Positions 38,689 through 50,343 are shown, numbered from the stretch's first letter. The stretch is DNA of 64,000 nucleotides from Melissococcus plutonius ATCC 35311 (GCF_000270185.1 NC_015516.1:791001-855000), one strand, 5' to 3'. The notes: generated by a model from the sequence alone, not told the origin. Translations and numbers: made by a program.

Positions 38689-39843
38689 ATGTCTATTTTT
38701 ATTTATAAGGTGTTTATTCGCCTTTTTATTACCTTTATTTTATCTTTAATACTTACACCACTCATTAAATTGTTAGCCTTTCGAATAGGTGCCTATGATG
38801 AACCTGGTGAACGACGAGTGAATACTAAAATCATGCCAACGGCTGGAGGCCTAGCTATTTTTTTTGCTTTTACATTCTCATGTTTATTTTTATTTCATTC
38901 AATTATTCCACTTAGGTATATTACACCTATTCTCTCAGCAGGGGGAATTGTTATTGTGACTGGTTTGATTGATGATATTAAAGAATTAGAGCCACTTCCA
39001 AAAACAGTCGGTATCTTGTTAGCAGCCTTAGTTATTTATTTTCTTCTCCCTGATATTCGGATTGAATTCATTACTCTACCTATTTTTCATTATGTTGATT
39101 TGCATTTATTTAGCTTACCATTAACAGTTTTATGGATTTTTGCAATTACAAACGCCATTAACTTAATTGATGGATTAGATGGTTTAGCTTCTGGTGTTTC
39201 AATAATTGGATTAACAACAATTGGATTAATCGGGTATTTTTTTCTCAACGCTAAAACAAGTTATGTTCCAATTGTGATATTTATTTTGGTTGCAAGTATC
39301 GCTGGCTTTTTTCCTTATAACTTCTATCCAGCTAAACTTTTTTTAGGAGATACAGGAGCATTATTCCTAGGATTTATGATTGCAGTTATGTCGCTTCAAG
39401 GATTGAAAAATGCTACCTTTATTACACTAATTACCCCTTTGATTATTCTTGGTGTACCAATGACTGATACAATTTATGCTATTATTCGTAGACTGTTAAA
39501 TAAACAGCCAATTGCTTCTGCAGATCGAATGCATCTGCATCATCGTTTATTGTCTTTAGGCTTCACACATAAAGGTGCTGTGATGACGATCTATGGCCTA
39601 GCATTAGTTTTTTCTTTTGTTGCTTTATTATTCAGCTATGCTAGTCATATTGCTTCAGTTTTATTAATTATTGCTTGCTTATTTGGTTTGGAGTTGTTTA
39701 TCGAGTTAATTGGTTTGGTTGGAGAAAATCATCAGCCATTAATGTATATATTAAAATTATTTGGCAATCGAGACTTTAGACATCAACAATTAGAATTACA
39801 TTCAGGCAAACATACAGAAAAAAAACAAAATAAGAAAAGATAA
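38689..39843 (+). CDS. epaA: undecaprenyl-phosphate GlcNAc-1-phosphate transferase (TagO/WecA family, EpaA-like)
   Basis: 384 residues, about 11 membrane helices, PNPT family. Starts lipid-linked polysaccharide synthesis by moving GlcNAc-1-P to undecaprenyl phosphate. Motifs: PTAGGLAIF near 45, the Asp pair LIDDIKELE about 95, NAINLIDGLDGLASG about 150, FLGDTGALFLGF about 212 and the cytoplasmic ADRMHLHHRLL about 280. The ATG at 38689 has AGG upstream; an earlier start at 38650 lacks a site. First gene of the epa region. Confidence 0.92.
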   Translation: MSIFIYKVFIRLFITFILSLILTPLIKLLAFRIGAYDEPGERRVNTKIMPTAGGLAIFFAFTFSCLFLFHSIIPLRYITPILSAGGIVIVTGLIDDIKELEPLPKTVGILLAALVIYFLLPDIRIEFITLPIFHYVDLHLFSLPLTVLWIFAITNAINLIDGLDGLASGVSIIGLTTIGLIGYFFLNAKTSYVPIVIFILVASIAGFFPYNFYPAKLFLGDTGALFLGFMIAVMSLQGLKNATFITLITPLIILGVPMTDTIYAIIRRLLNKQPIASADRMHLHHRLLSLGFTHKGAVMTIYGLALVFSFVALLFSYASHIASVLLIIACLFGLELFIELIGLVGENHQPLMYILKLFGNRDFRHQQLELHSGKHTEKKQNKKR

Positions 39844-39905
39844 TTTATTGAATAGTTAAATATATGAATTAAAAAATCAAATAGATGATTAAAATTCTAA
39901 CTTTG

Positions 39906-39945
39906 TATAGTTTTAAATAGTAATCTACCTATATTTAAAACTATA
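39906..39945 (+). terminator. hairpin after the epaA-like gene
   Basis: 14-bp perfect stem (39906-39919 with 39932-39945) and 12-nt loop in the 250-base gap before the GT2 genes. A TATAAT at 39950-39955 just behind it may belong to a new promoter for epaB. Confidence 0.55.
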
Positions 39946-40095
39946 TAGGTATAATAGCTAGTTTAATTTATTAAGAAACTTAATGATTAAAAATGAATAG
40001 GTAGATAACATGAAATATTGCCGAATATATTTTCAGGTAAATCATTTTAATAGTCAAGTTTTTTATAGATTAAAATAGGTATAGGATGTGAATGA

Positions 40096-40878
40096 ATGCA
40101 AGAGAAAATTATTATTTCAATTGTTACTTATAATAGTAGCTATATTTTTGAGGTGCTTGATCAATTAAAAGAAGAATTAGGCATGGATTCTAGTTATGCT
40201 GTTCATATTTTTGATAATCATTCAGATCCTGTCTATGTCAAACAATTAGAAAGCTATCTTCCATTTATCACATTACATAAAGAAAAAGAAAATATTGGTT
40301 TTGGCAAGGGACATAACTGGGTATTCAATCATACAGAAGCAAAAACAGGTATTATTTTTAATCCGGATGTTTTGGTAAACAAAAAAACGTTAAATCAACT
40401 TGTTACTCGCCTCAAAGCAGAAGAAGATTTAGCAGCAGTTTGTCCTAAGGTATTAAATGAAGATGGAACTACACAATATTTAGTACGTCAAAAATTAGAT
40501 GTATTTGATTATATTCTACGTTTTATCCCTTTTCATTTGACAAAAAAAATTTTTGATAAACGACTAAACTTTTATGAATGTCGTGATCTATCAGATACAA
40601 AGACAACTTATATTAAAATGGGATCTGGTTGTTTTATGGTCATTGATATTGAAAAATATAAACAAATTGGTGGTTTTGATGATCGTTTTTTCATGTATTT
40701 TGAAGATAATGATCTATGTCTACGATTTGGTAAGGCTGGTTATCGTATTTTATATTCACCACTTGAAACTGTTACCCATATGTATGAAAAGGGTGCACAT
40801 AAAAATAAAAAATTATTTAGAATTTTTATTCAATCAATGATCAAATTCTTTAATAAATGGGGTTGGAGGTTTTTTTAG
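40096..40878 (+). CDS. epaB: GT2 glycosyltransferase (EpaB-like, probable rhamnosyltransferase)
   Basis: 260 residues. GT-A fold: IISIVTYNSSYIFEVL at the start, ENIGFGKGHNWVF about 68, and the metal site IFNPDVLVN (DxD variant NPD) about 91; later GGFDDRFFMYFEDNDLCLR is typical of the rhamnosyltransferase WbbL/RgpB group. Position after the epaA-like gene and before the dTDP-rhamnose genes matches EpaB. It would add rhamnose to lipid-linked GlcNAc; the linkage is inferred. Its stop touches the next start. Confidence 0.9.
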   Translation: MQEKIIISIVTYNSSYIFEVLDQLKEELGMDSSYAVHIFDNHSDPVYVKQLESYLPFITLHKEKENIGFGKGHNWVFNHTEAKTGIIFNPDVLVNKKTLNQLVTRLKAEEDLAAVCPKVLNEDGTTQYLVRQKLDVFDYILRFIPFHLTKKIFDKRLNFYECRDLSDTKTTYIKMGSGCFMVIDIEKYKQIGGFDDRFFMYFEDNDLCLRFGKAGYRILYSPLETVTHMYEKGAHKNKKLFRIFIQSMIKFFNKWGWRFF

Positions 40879-41715
40879 TTGGCGCATTCTTTAGTCATTA
40901 TTTTGGTTTTATATAAGAAAAAAATTTCACAAACTCCTAATTATAAATGGTTGGCACGAATGCTTGAAACTTGTTCCACCTTACATCTGTTTGTTTATGA
41001 TAACAGTCCTATGCAACAAGAAGATGCTGTTTTTTTTAAAAGAAATGTTCACTATAAGCATAACGCAAAAAATCCCGGATTAGCTGAAGCCTATAATGAG
41101 GGAATTGTTTATGGAACAAAAGAAAAAGCTGAACTTTTTCTTTTGTTGGATCAGGATACAACAATGACACCTGAGTATGTTCAAAGATTGTTATTTCTTT
41201 CTTTAGATGATAAAATTGCTGTGTATGTACCAATTGTTAAAGCGAATAACAAGCAAATTTCACCTTTATATGCCACCAGTTATGTAGGAAGGTATTCTGA
41301 ATTTCCTCCTACCGGACTTGCAAAGAAACAAATTACAGCAATTAATTCTGGCACGGTATTAACGAAACAGGCCGTTGCTGCTATAGGTGGTAGGTTTAAC
41401 CAAGAATTTCCATTGGATTTTTTAGATCACTGGTTCTTCTGGTTTTTATCACAAAAGCAAATGACCATCATGGTTTTAAAAGAAGAATTAATTCAGCAAT
41501 TATCCGTATTGGATTATCAAGCAATGACAAAAGAACGGTATCAATCTATTGTTTCTAGTGAAACACGTTTTTATCAAAACTACGATAGGACAAAATTAAA
41601 TCAACATAAGAAACATCTTTTTTTAAGAGCCATTAAACAATTTTTCTTGGTCAAAAATCGCATCATTTGGCAACTAACAATTTTAGAATTATTTAAACTA
41701 TTGAAAGGAAAATAA
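40879..41715 (+). CDS. epaC: GT2 glycosyltransferase (EpaC-like)
   Basis: 278 residues. GT2 fold with VIILVLYKKKI at the start, KNPGLAEAYNEGI about 66 and acceptor/metal motif LLLDQDTTMT about 92. C-terminal half is basic and probably membrane-associated. It starts with TTG directly after the epaB stop; GGAGG nine bases upstream supports this. It likely extends the rhamnan backbone. The symbol rests on gene order. Confidence 0.88.
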   Translation: MAHSLVIILVLYKKKISQTPNYKWLARMLETCSTLHLFVYDNSPMQQEDAVFFKRNVHYKHNAKNPGLAEAYNEGIVYGTKEKAELFLLLDQDTTMTPEYVQRLLFLSLDDKIAVYVPIVKANNKQISPLYATSYVGRYSEFPPTGLAKKQITAINSGTVLTKQAVAAIGGRFNQEFPLDFLDHWFFWFLSQKQMTIMVLKEELIQQLSVLDYQAMTKERYQSIVSSETRFYQNYDRTKLNQHKKHLFLRAIKQFFLVKNRIIWQLTILELFKLLKGK

Positions 41716-42429
41716 ATGATTTCAGTTTGTTTAACAACATATAATGGGGAAAGATACTTAGGAGAACAATTAGATAGTATTTTAATACAACTTGAACCAC
41801 AAGATGAATTGCTTATTTCTGATGATGGTTCAACAGATCAAACATTAAAAATTATTGAGGAATACCAAGCAAACTATACAAATATTAAATTTTTTAATGG
41901 TCCTCATCAGGGCATTGTTGCGAATTATGATTTTGTTATCTCAAAGGCAGTTGGAGAATTTGTTTTTCTATCTGATCAAGATGATGTTTGGCTGCCAAAT
42001 AAGGTAGAAGTGATGCGTGACTTTTTTCAGGAACATCCAGATATGGATGTAGTCATTAGTGATTTAGTGATTGTTGATGGTACGCTTGAAACTGTGCATA
42101 ATTCTTACTTTGGTTATCGCAAAATTAAAAATGGTTGGTGGCATAATATAATGAAAAATGGTTATATTGGTGCTGGCATGTGTTTTCGTAGAAAAATAAT
42201 AAAAAAAATCTTACCTATTCCTACCAATATACCAATGCATGACATGTGGATTGGCTTAATTGGCGCTACATTTAAACGTACAGCATTTTTACCTGAAACA
42301 CTTACCTTGTATCGAAGACATGGAAAAAACAGTAGTGAAATTAAAACAAAAACATCTTTCCAACAAAAATTATATTGGCGAATAATTTTGCTTAACGAAC
42401 TATTTAAACGAATTATTTTAGGAAAATAG
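41716..42429 (+). CDS. epaD: GT2 glycosyltransferase (EpaD-like)
   Basis: 237 residues. Classical GT2 motifs: ISVCLTTYNGERYLGEQLDS, SDDGSTDQT about 37 and the metal-binding FLSDQDDVWLP about 87, then MHDMWIGL about 173. Resembles rhamnosyltransferases of the RgpB type. It begins at the base after the epaC stop, so B-C-D are a tight operon. Acceptor unknown. Confidence 0.9.
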   Translation: MISVCLTTYNGERYLGEQLDSILIQLEPQDELLISDDGSTDQTLKIIEEYQANYTNIKFFNGPHQGIVANYDFVISKAVGEFVFLSDQDDVWLPNKVEVMRDFFQEHPDMDVVISDLVIVDGTLETVHNSYFGYRKIKNGWWHNIMKNGYIGAGMCFRRKIIKKILPIPTNIPMHDMWIGLIGATFKRTAFLPETLTLYRRHGKNSSEIKTKTSFQQKLYWRIILLNELFKRIILGK

Positions 42430-42529
42430 TTCGTTATTCATTTTATGAGAATAGGTATAAAATTAATCTTTTTATTGGTTGAATTATAAAAAAGATCAAC
42501 GAATGAATTAGAATTGAAGGAGTTTATAT

Positions 42530-43399
42530 ATGAAAGGAATTATTTTAGCAGGTGGAAGCGGAACAAGACTTTATCCACTTACAAAAGCAACATCAAAACA
42601 GCTAATGCCAATTTATGACAAACCAATGATTTATTACCCTATGTCTACATTGATGCTAGCTGGTATTAATGAATTTTTAATTATTTCTACACCAGAAGAT
42701 ACACCTCGTTTTGAAAGTTTATTTGGTGATGGTAGTGATTTAGGAATTCATATTGAATATGCTGTTCAGGAACATCCAGATGGATTAGCACAGGCATTTA
42801 TTATTGGTGAACATTTTATTGGTAAAGATAGTGTCTGCTTAATATTAGGAGATAATATCTATTATGGTGATGGATTATCAAAAATGTTACAACGTGCAGC
42901 TGAAAAGAAAACAGGAGCTACAGTTTTTGGTTATCATGTAAATGATCCAGAACGTTTTGGTGTAGTTGAATTTGATGATAACATGCAGGCTCTTTCAATA
43001 GAAGAAAAACCTAAAAATCCAAAATCAAACTATGCAGTGACCGGTTTGTATTTTTATGATAATGATGTGATTGAAATAGCTAAATCTATTAAACCCTCTA
43101 AGCGAGGTGAACTTGAAATTACCGATGTGAATAAAGTTTATTTGCAAAATAACAAATTATCTGTTGAAATTATGAGTCGTGGATTTGCTTGGTTAGATAC
43201 AGGCACCCATCGTTCATTGCTTGAAGCTTCGACTTTTATTGAAACAATCGAAAAACGTCAAAATTTAAAGGTAGCTTGTTTAGAGGAAATTGCTTACAGA
43301 ATGGATTATATTTCAAAAGAACGATTAATTGATTTAGCACAACCGTTAAAAAAGAATGGTTATGGACACTATTTATTAAGATTAGCAGATACAGAATAG
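42530..43399 (+). CDS. rmlA: glucose-1-phosphate thymidylyltransferase
   Basis: 289 residues. First step of dTDP-L-rhamnose synthesis. N-terminal nucleotide site [20 protein letters not shown] with catalytic Arg and Lys, [12 protein letters not shown] about 103 with the Asp, and FGVVEFDDN about 142; C-terminal [22 protein letters not shown] before the ATG. Corresponds to epaE of E. faecalis. Confidence 0.97.
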   Translation: MKGIILAGGSGTRLYPLTKATSKQLMPIYDKPMIYYPMSTLMLAGINEFLIISTPEDTPRFESLFGDGSDLGIHIEYAVQEHPDGLAQAFIIGEHFIGKDSVCLILGDNIYYGDGLSKMLQRAAEKKTGATVFGYHVNDPERFGVVEFDDNMQALSIEEKPKNPKSNYAVTGLYFYDNDVIEIAKSIKPSKRGELEITDVNKVYLQNNKLSVEIMSRGFAWLDTGTHRSLLEASTFIETIEKRQNLKVACLEEIAYRMDYISKERLIDLAQPLKKNGYGHYLLRLADTE

Positions 43400-43457
43400 T
43401 TAACTTGGTGTTTAATTAAAGTTTATACACAGCATACAATGCAAGGAGAGAACATAG

Positions 43458-45076
<1,619 letters not shown>

Positions 45077-45132
45077 AAATAATGATAGATTGAAAAATAG
45101 CTTTTTTGTAGCTTTTTAAAGGAGAATAAGTG

Positions 45133-45975
45133 ATGATTCTTATTACAGGTGGTAATGGACAATTAGGGACTGAATTACGTTATTTATTGGATGAATTAGC
45201 AATTGATTATATCTCAACTGATTCAAAAGAATTAGATATTACAAATAAAGAGCAAACCTATTCATTTGTCCAAAAGATTAAACCAACAATTATTTTTCAC
45301 TGTGCAGCTTATACGTCTGTAGATAAGGCGGAAGAAGAAGGCAAAGAATTAGATGAAGATATTAATGTAAATGGAACGGTAAATGTAGTGGAAGCTGCGA
45401 AATCCGTTGATGCAACACTCGTTTATATTAGTACGGACTATGTATTTGATGGCACCAAAAAAGAGGACTTTTATAAAACGACAGATCAAACAAATCCACA
45501 AAACGAGTATGGTCGCACAAAATTATTGGGTGAACAAGCTGTTCAAAAAGATTTAAGTCGTTACTATATTATTCGAACTTCCTGGGTTTTTGGTCAATAT
45601 GGGCATAATTTTGTCTTTACCATGCAAAAATTGGCTGAGACACATCAACAACTGACAGTTGTAAATGATCAGTTTGGGCGACCTACCTGGACACGGACGT
45701 TGGCTGAATTCATCGTATTTATTATAAAAAAACAAGAGCCTTATGGTATCTATCATCTTTCAAATGAAAATAGTTGCAGTTGGTATGAATTCGCTCAAGA
45801 AATTTTAAAAAATAATGAAGTTAAAGTTTTACCGATAGACTCTACACAATTTCCACAAAAAGCGAAAAGACCGCAATACTCTGTAATGGATTTAAGTAAA
45901 GCTGAGAATTTAGGATTTAATATCCCAACTTGGCAGGAAGCATTAGAGAAGATGTTAAGTTCTAAAAACAAGTAA
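45133..45975 (+). CDS. rmlD: dTDP-4-dehydrorhamnose reductase
   Basis: 280 residues, SDR fold. ILITGGNGQLGTELRYLL start, IIFHCAAYTSVDKAEEE about 55, STDYVFDG about 97 and catalytic YGRTKLLGE (YxxxK) about 126. Last step of dTDP-L-rhamnose synthesis. The ATG at 45133 is eight bases after GGAG; a GTG directly before it is less well spaced. Corresponds to epaH and closes this operon. Confidence 0.97.
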   Translation: MILITGGNGQLGTELRYLLDELAIDYISTDSKELDITNKEQTYSFVQKIKPTIIFHCAAYTSVDKAEEEGKELDEDINVNGTVNVVEAAKSVDATLVYISTDYVFDGTKKEDFYKTTDQTNPQNEYGRTKLLGEQAVQKDLSRYYIIRTSWVFGQYGHNFVFTMQKLAETHQQLTVVNDQFGRPTWTRTLAEFIVFIIKKQEPYGIYHLSNENSCSWYEFAQEILKNNEVKVLPIDSTQFPQKAKRPQYSVMDLSKAENLGFNIPTWQEALEKMLSSKNK

Positions 45976-46050
45976 AATAGCAAGCTGTTTCTTATTTATA
46001 ACATAGTTTTTTTGTTTAGAGTTATTTTGATTTTTAAAATAAATTTTTTA

Positions 46051-46110
46051 TAGTGAAGGATAAGTTAGTTATCGAATGGATAGATAATCTAACTTATCAC
46101 TCACTATTTT
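46051..46110 (+). terminator. terminator after rmlD
   Basis: Nested helices TAGTGA/TCACTA and GATAAGTTAG/CTAACTTATC (46051-46068 with 46089-46106), followed by TTTT. Well placed 75 bases after rmlD. Confidence 0.75.
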
Positions 46111-46495
46111 TAAATTTATCGTCTATTATCTATAAAAATTATTTATCCATTTTCTCCTTATTGCTAATAACGGTTGTAGTTTATCCTTATTCTGATAAAA
46201 TAAAAGTAAATAAGTAAGATTATTCAATAAAAGCTCTTTATAAAAAATTTTACATATGTTTGCTAATATCCTATATTATTTTTCTATAATGAATTGTTTT
46301 ACAATAAAGAAATATTTTTATTATTGAACGATTGAGTAAGATTGGTAGGATGTAGCAGCTAGAATTATTTTAGGAATAATGAATGGCAAGGAATTATTTG
46401 TTTTAATAATGAAAAGCGACTTACTTCATCTGCTAGCTTTTTAAATAAATGATTATGAATAATCTAAAGAAACAGGTAGGAAGGTGCTTCAATCA
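46111..46495. promoter_or_regulatory. gap with candidate promoter before the GT2/DUF2304 pair
   Basis: No gene in 385 bases. TTTACA (46249-46254), 17 bases, TATATT (46272-46277) is a fair promoter, 220 bases before the next start. The long leader is unexplained. Confidence 0.45.
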
Positions 46496-47218
46496 ATGAA
46501 AATAATTCTTATTATTCCTGCATACAATGAAGAAGAAAATATTTTGCGAACGATTGAATCAATTGAACGATTTAAACGATTACAAAAGCTTCAATATGAA
46601 TTAGATTATGTAGTAATTAACGATGGATCTACTGATAGGACAAAAGAAATTTTGGATACTCATGACATAAATGCTATTCATTTAATTATGAATTTAGGAA
46701 TTGGTGGGGCGGTTCAAACAGGTTATAAATATGCTTTGGCAAATAATTACGATATTGCTGTTCAGTTTGATGGAGATGGGCAGCATGATATTAATAGTTT
46801 ACCTGATTTGATTCAGCCAATTATCAATGAAAACTATGATTTCACGATCGGATCACGCTTTATGCCAGGAAATGAAGCAAAATTTCAAAGTACTCGAATG
46901 CGTCGTCGTGGTATCAGTCTGCTTTCTCTTTTTATTAAACTAGCTTCTAGAACTACGATTTATGATGTAACTTCTGGTTATCGAGCAGGGAATAAAAATG
47001 TCATCGCATTTTTTGCTAAACGTTACCCAACACATTATCCAGAGCCTGAGTCCATTGTTCATCTAATCAAAAAGAAATTTACGATTGCTGAATGTCCTGT
47101 AAATATGATGGAAAGAGTGGGTGGGATTTCTTCAATTCGTTCTCTTAGTTCAATCAAATATATGATAGAAGTCAGCTCAGCAATCATTATTGCTAGTTTT
47201 ATGAAGGAGAGAGATTAA
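46496..47218 (+). CDS. epaI: GT2 glycosyltransferase, polyprenyl-phosphate sugar synthase type (EpaI-like)
   Basis: 240 residues. DPM1-like GT2: ILIIPAYNEEENI, VINDGSTDRTKEI about 41, and VQFDGDGQHD about 88 with the metal-binding Asp residues; later DVTSGYRAGNKN. No strong C-terminal membrane helices. Such enzymes usually charge undecaprenyl phosphate with a sugar for use outside the membrane. The ATG at 46496 follows AGGAAGG; the earlier GTG at 46484 overlaps that site. Its stop overlaps the next start. Confidence 0.88.
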   Translation: MKIILIIPAYNEEENILRTIESIERFKRLQKLQYELDYVVINDGSTDRTKEILDTHDINAIHLIMNLGIGGAVQTGYKYALANNYDIAVQFDGDGQHDINSLPDLIQPIINENYDFTIGSRFMPGNEAKFQSTRMRRRGISLLSLFIKLASRTTIYDVTSGYRAGNKNVIAFFAKRYPTHYPEPESIVHLIKKKFTIAECPVNMMERVGGISSIRSLSSIKYMIEVSSAIIIASFMKERD

Positions 47219-47556
47219 TGCTTTCAACTATGTTACGAATTGTGATGTTGCTTTTTGCTACTGGTTTTTTTCTATATATTACACGGGCAATTAATAAAAA
47301 TGTTTTTCTTTTAAAGAATGCTATTGTTTGGTTAATAATTGCAATTGGACTGATTATTTTTGCTATTTTTCCACAAATACCCCGGTGGGTTGCCACTTAT
47401 TTAGGATTTGAAACGGCATCTAACTTTTTGTTATTTATTGCTATCATTTTTTTGTTGGTAATGGAAATAAAAAATACAATTATTATTTCTAAATATGAAA
47501 ATAAATTAAAAACCTTGATTCAAGAACTTTCTATTTTAAAATCTAAAAAAAAATAA
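47218..47556 (+). CDS. epaJ: DUF2304 family membrane protein (EpaJ-like)
   Basis: 112 residues, three membrane helices (about 3-23, 33-53, 66-82) and a basic C-terminal coiled coil. DUF2304 proteins are regularly encoded next to DPM1-like GT2 genes, but their role is unknown. ATG overlaps the TAA of the GT2 gene, indicating translational coupling. The order GT2 then DUF2304 matches epaI-epaJ. Confidence 0.82.
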   Translation: MLSTMLRIVMLLFATGFFLYITRAINKNVFLLKNAIVWLIIAIGLIIFAIFPQIPRWVATYLGFETASNFLLFIAIIFLLVMEIKNTIIISKYENKLKTLIQELSILKSKKK

Positions 47557-47574
47557 GAAAAACGATATACATAA

Positions 47575-47612
47575 AATGATAGTCTTAAAAGATATCTTTT
47601 AAGACTATCATT
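47575..47612. terminator. 38-base perfect palindrome between convergent genes
   Basis: Centred on GATATC at 47591-47596, perfect over 19 bp each side. It separates the DUF2304 gene from the convergent EamA-type gene and should stop transcripts from both sides. Confidence 0.7.
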
Positions 47613-47624
47613 AAAATAAATGCG

Positions 47625-47966
47625 CTATTTTAGATTCATAATTACAATGCCAATAATAATAATAATTGCACCAATGAGCACATGTGTGGTTATAACTTCT
47701 TGTAATATAAAGTAGGAAGCAAATAAAATGGTGATATTAGTACAAGCTACCCCAAGAGGGACAATATAGGAAATCTCTGATCGACTAATAATTAACATCC
47801 ACAAAACAAAGCTGACTAAATAACATAAAAGACCGGCAACTGCCAGAAGAGAAATATTCATTGAAAAGTAAGAATGCTGTAAATGAAGACTGAGATTGCC
47901 AGAACCAAGTTTAAATAAAACCAATCCAGCTGATGAAAGGAATACATAGATAATAAATAAGAACAT
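47625..47966 (-). CDS. small EamA/SMR-like four-helix membrane protein
   Basis: 113 residues with four membrane helices, FVLWMLIISRSEISYIVPLG and a C-terminal LIGAIIIIIGIVIMNLK typical of half-size EamA/SMR proteins such as ArnE/ArnF flippase subunits. The ATG at 47966 is chosen over a TTG at 47987, which precedes any ribosome binding site; AAGAAGTG upstream is weak. It is the only minus-strand gene inside the epa region. It might flip the lipid-linked sugar made by the adjacent GT2 enzyme (inference). Confidence 0.8.
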   Translation of the reverse strand: MFLFIIYVFLSSAGLVLFKLGSGNLSLHLQHSYFSMNISLLAVAGLLCYLVSFVLWMLIISRSEISYIVPLGVACTNITILFASYFILQEVITTHVLIGAIIIIIGIVIMNLK

Positions 47967-48321
47967 GGTTTCACTTCTTTCTAACAAATTAGTATAATAA
48001 AATCAATCTTGGGAAACATCTTAATTATTTTAGCATATAAATCATAAAAATTAGATTTTTTTTATGATTTCCAACAAATTATTTAGCCAACTCTTTGTTC
48101 ATTTGTTATATCTATCAATTTTATTGAAATTTAGGAAGAATAGTTGAATGAATAAATACTTTATGCTAAATAGTCCTTAATTTTTTTTATAAACAATGGA
48201 CTTCTATTGAAAAGATAGATATTTATAGATAGAATAAAAATGTTATTTAAAATCGTTAAGAAGAATAGATGGACTAGAGAAAAAAAGAAAATATGTGATT
48301 TATTACGGAAGGAATTATTGA
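47967..48321. other. AT-rich gap between divergent EamA-type and ABC permease genes
   Basis: About 355 bases that must hold divergent promoters; none is clear enough to assign. No gene or repeat seen. Confidence 0.4.
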
Positions 48322-49113
48322 ATGTTTAAAGGAATGTTATCAATTTTTAAAAATATTTTCAAAAATAGAAAATTATTAGTTCAATTTTCTATTAATGATT
48401 TTAAAGCAAAATATGCTGGTTCTGCCTTGGGGATTGTATGGGCTTTTCTTACTCCATTAATGACAGTATTAACTTATTGGTTTGTTTTTTCAGTCGGATT
48501 ACGTTCTAAATCAGGCAATTATCCATTTATTGTTTATTTGATTACAGGGTTGGTTCCTTGGTTTTTCTTTTCAGACTCCTTGTTATCTGCAACAAATGTT
48601 TTTAGAGAATATAGTTACTTGGTAAAAAAGGTCGTCTTTAATATTCAAATCTTACCAACATCGAAGATATTATCAAATCTTTACACTCACCTATTCTTTA
48701 TTTTAATTGGATTTGTCATTGCTGGTATGAATGGGTTTATGCCGAGTGTCTATAGCTTGCAACTAATCTATTATTTATTCTGTTTATTTGTATTTCTAAC
48801 AGCAGTCACTTGGATTACTGCATCAATACAGCCATTTTTACCAGATGTTATGCAATTTATCAATATTATGATGCAAACGATCATGTGGACATTGCCAATT
48901 TTGTGGCAACCACATGGTATTTATGAAAAAATATTAAAAATTAATCCACTCTATTACATTGTTCAAGGATACCGTGAATCATATTTAAGTAGTGGTTGGT
49001 TTTTTGAACATGGGCAATATAGTCTTTATTTTTGGTGTTTTACATTCATATTACTAATGATAGGTTCTACTTTATTTAGGCGCTTAAAACCTCATTTTTC
49101 AGATGTATTATAA
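48322..49113 (+). CDS. polysaccharide ABC transporter permease (TagG/RgpC type, EpaL-like)
   Basis: 263 residues, ABC-2 family with six membrane helices. ALGIVWAFLTPLMTVLTYW about 34 and the NPLYYIVQGYRESYL segment about 215 are characteristic. With the ATPase encoded 12 bases downstream it exports undecaprenyl-linked polysaccharide to the outer membrane face. GGAAGGA before the ATG. Order suggests epaL. Confidence 0.92.
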   Translation: MFKGMLSIFKNIFKNRKLLVQFSINDFKAKYAGSALGIVWAFLTPLMTVLTYWFVFSVGLRSKSGNYPFIVYLITGLVPWFFFSDSLLSATNVFREYSYLVKKVVFNIQILPTSKILSNLYTHLFFILIGFVIAGMNGFMPSVYSLQLIYYLFCLFVFLTAVTWITASIQPFLPDVMQFINIMMQTIMWTLPILWQPHGIYEKILKINPLYYIVQGYRESYLSSGWFFEHGQYSLYFWCFTFILLMIGSTLFRRLKPHFSDVL

Positions 49114-49125
49114 GGAGAGTATCAA

Positions 49126-50343
49126 ATGTCAGAATATGCAATTGATTTACAAAACATTACAAAAACATATAATATGTATAAAAAACCTTCTGACCGTTTT
49201 AAAGAAGCGCTAAATCCAACAAAAAAATCTTACCATGATCTTTTTTATGCTTTAAAAAAGATCAATATACAAATCAAAAAAGGTGAAATGATTGGATTTG
49301 TTGGGGAGAATGGGTCAGGTAAATCAACCTTACTTAAAATTATCACCGGTGTTTTAACACCATCTGCTGGTACAATGGATATTGATGGGAAGATATCCGC
49401 ACTATTAGAATTGGGTTCTGGCTTTAATCCTGAATATTCAGGCTATGAGAATATTTTTTTGAATGGTATGGTACTTGGCTTTTCAAGAGAGGAAATGGCT
49501 GAACGTGTAGATTCAGTCATTGAATTTGCTAATATTGGTGACCATTTGTATCAACCAGTAAAAACTTACTCAAGTGGAATGTTTGTTCGATTGGCATTTG
49601 CTGTAGCTATTAATGTTGATCCAGATATTTTAATTGTAGATGAAGCATTAGCGGTTGGCGATCTTGAATTTCAACTAAAATGTATGGAGAAATTTACGGA
49701 AATTAAAAACTCTGGTAAAACTATTCTATTTGTTTCACATGACATTAATTCTATAAGGCGTTTTTGTGATCGCGCATTTTGGTTACAAAATGGTAAGGTT
49801 GTAGAGTTTGGTGACACAATGGATGTTACAACAAACTATGAAAATTATCTAAAGAAAAAATCAATTAAAACAATTGATCGTGAAAAAAACAGCAAAGACG
49901 AAAACAAAGCTCCAGATATTATTGATGTAACAAGCGCAAAATTACTAAATGCTTCGTTAGAACCATTAGAGATGGTGACCCAAAACGAAAAAGTTATTTT
50001 GAAAATAGAATACACTGTTAAAAATGATCAAATCAAATCACCAGTATGTGGCGTAGCTATTCGAACAGTAGATAATAACTATGTTTGTGGGTTAAATACC
50101 TTACTGGACAAAGAGATGATTCCTTGGAAGAAAGGTAAAAATGTTTTTTATTTAGAATATGGTAAAATGTCTTTATTAACCGGTGAATATTATTTTGATA
50201 TTGCTTTTTATGAAGAACATGCAACCGTACCATTGGTTTATAAAACAAAATATGTAAATATGTTTATTACTGGCCGTTATGCGGGTGAGGGAATTGTTAT
50301 ATTGGACCATAAATGGAAGGATATGGTAAATAATGAAATATGA
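49126..50343 (+). CDS. polysaccharide ABC transporter ATP-binding protein with Wzt-like C-terminal domain (EpaM-like)
   Basis: 405 residues. ATPase domain (1-245): Walker A GENGSGKST about 66, signature YSSGMFVRL about 147, Walker B ILIVDEALAVGD about 168, H-loop FVSHD. The extra domain (about 260-400) is beta-rich like Wzt C-terminal domains that recognise the glycan end, so export may depend on a terminal modification; a methyltransferase gene directly follows and overlaps by 11 bases. Order suggests epaM. Confidence 0.92.
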   Translation: MSEYAIDLQNITKTYNMYKKPSDRFKEALNPTKKSYHDLFYALKKINIQIKKGEMIGFVGENGSGKSTLLKIITGVLTPSAGTMDIDGKISALLELGSGFNPEYSGYENIFLNGMVLGFSREEMAERVDSVIEFANIGDHLYQPVKTYSSGMFVRLAFAVAINVDPDILIVDEALAVGDLEFQLKCMEKFTEIKNSGKTILFVSHDINSIRRFCDRAFWLQNGKVVEFGDTMDVTTNYENYLKKKSIKTIDREKNSKDENKAPDIIDVTSAKLLNASLEPLEMVTQNEKVILKIEYTVKNDQIKSPVCGVAIRTVDNNYVCGLNTLLDKEMIPWKKGKNVFYLEYGKMSLLTGEYYFDIAFYEEHATVPLVYKTKYVNMFITGRYAGEGIVILDHKWKDMVNNEI

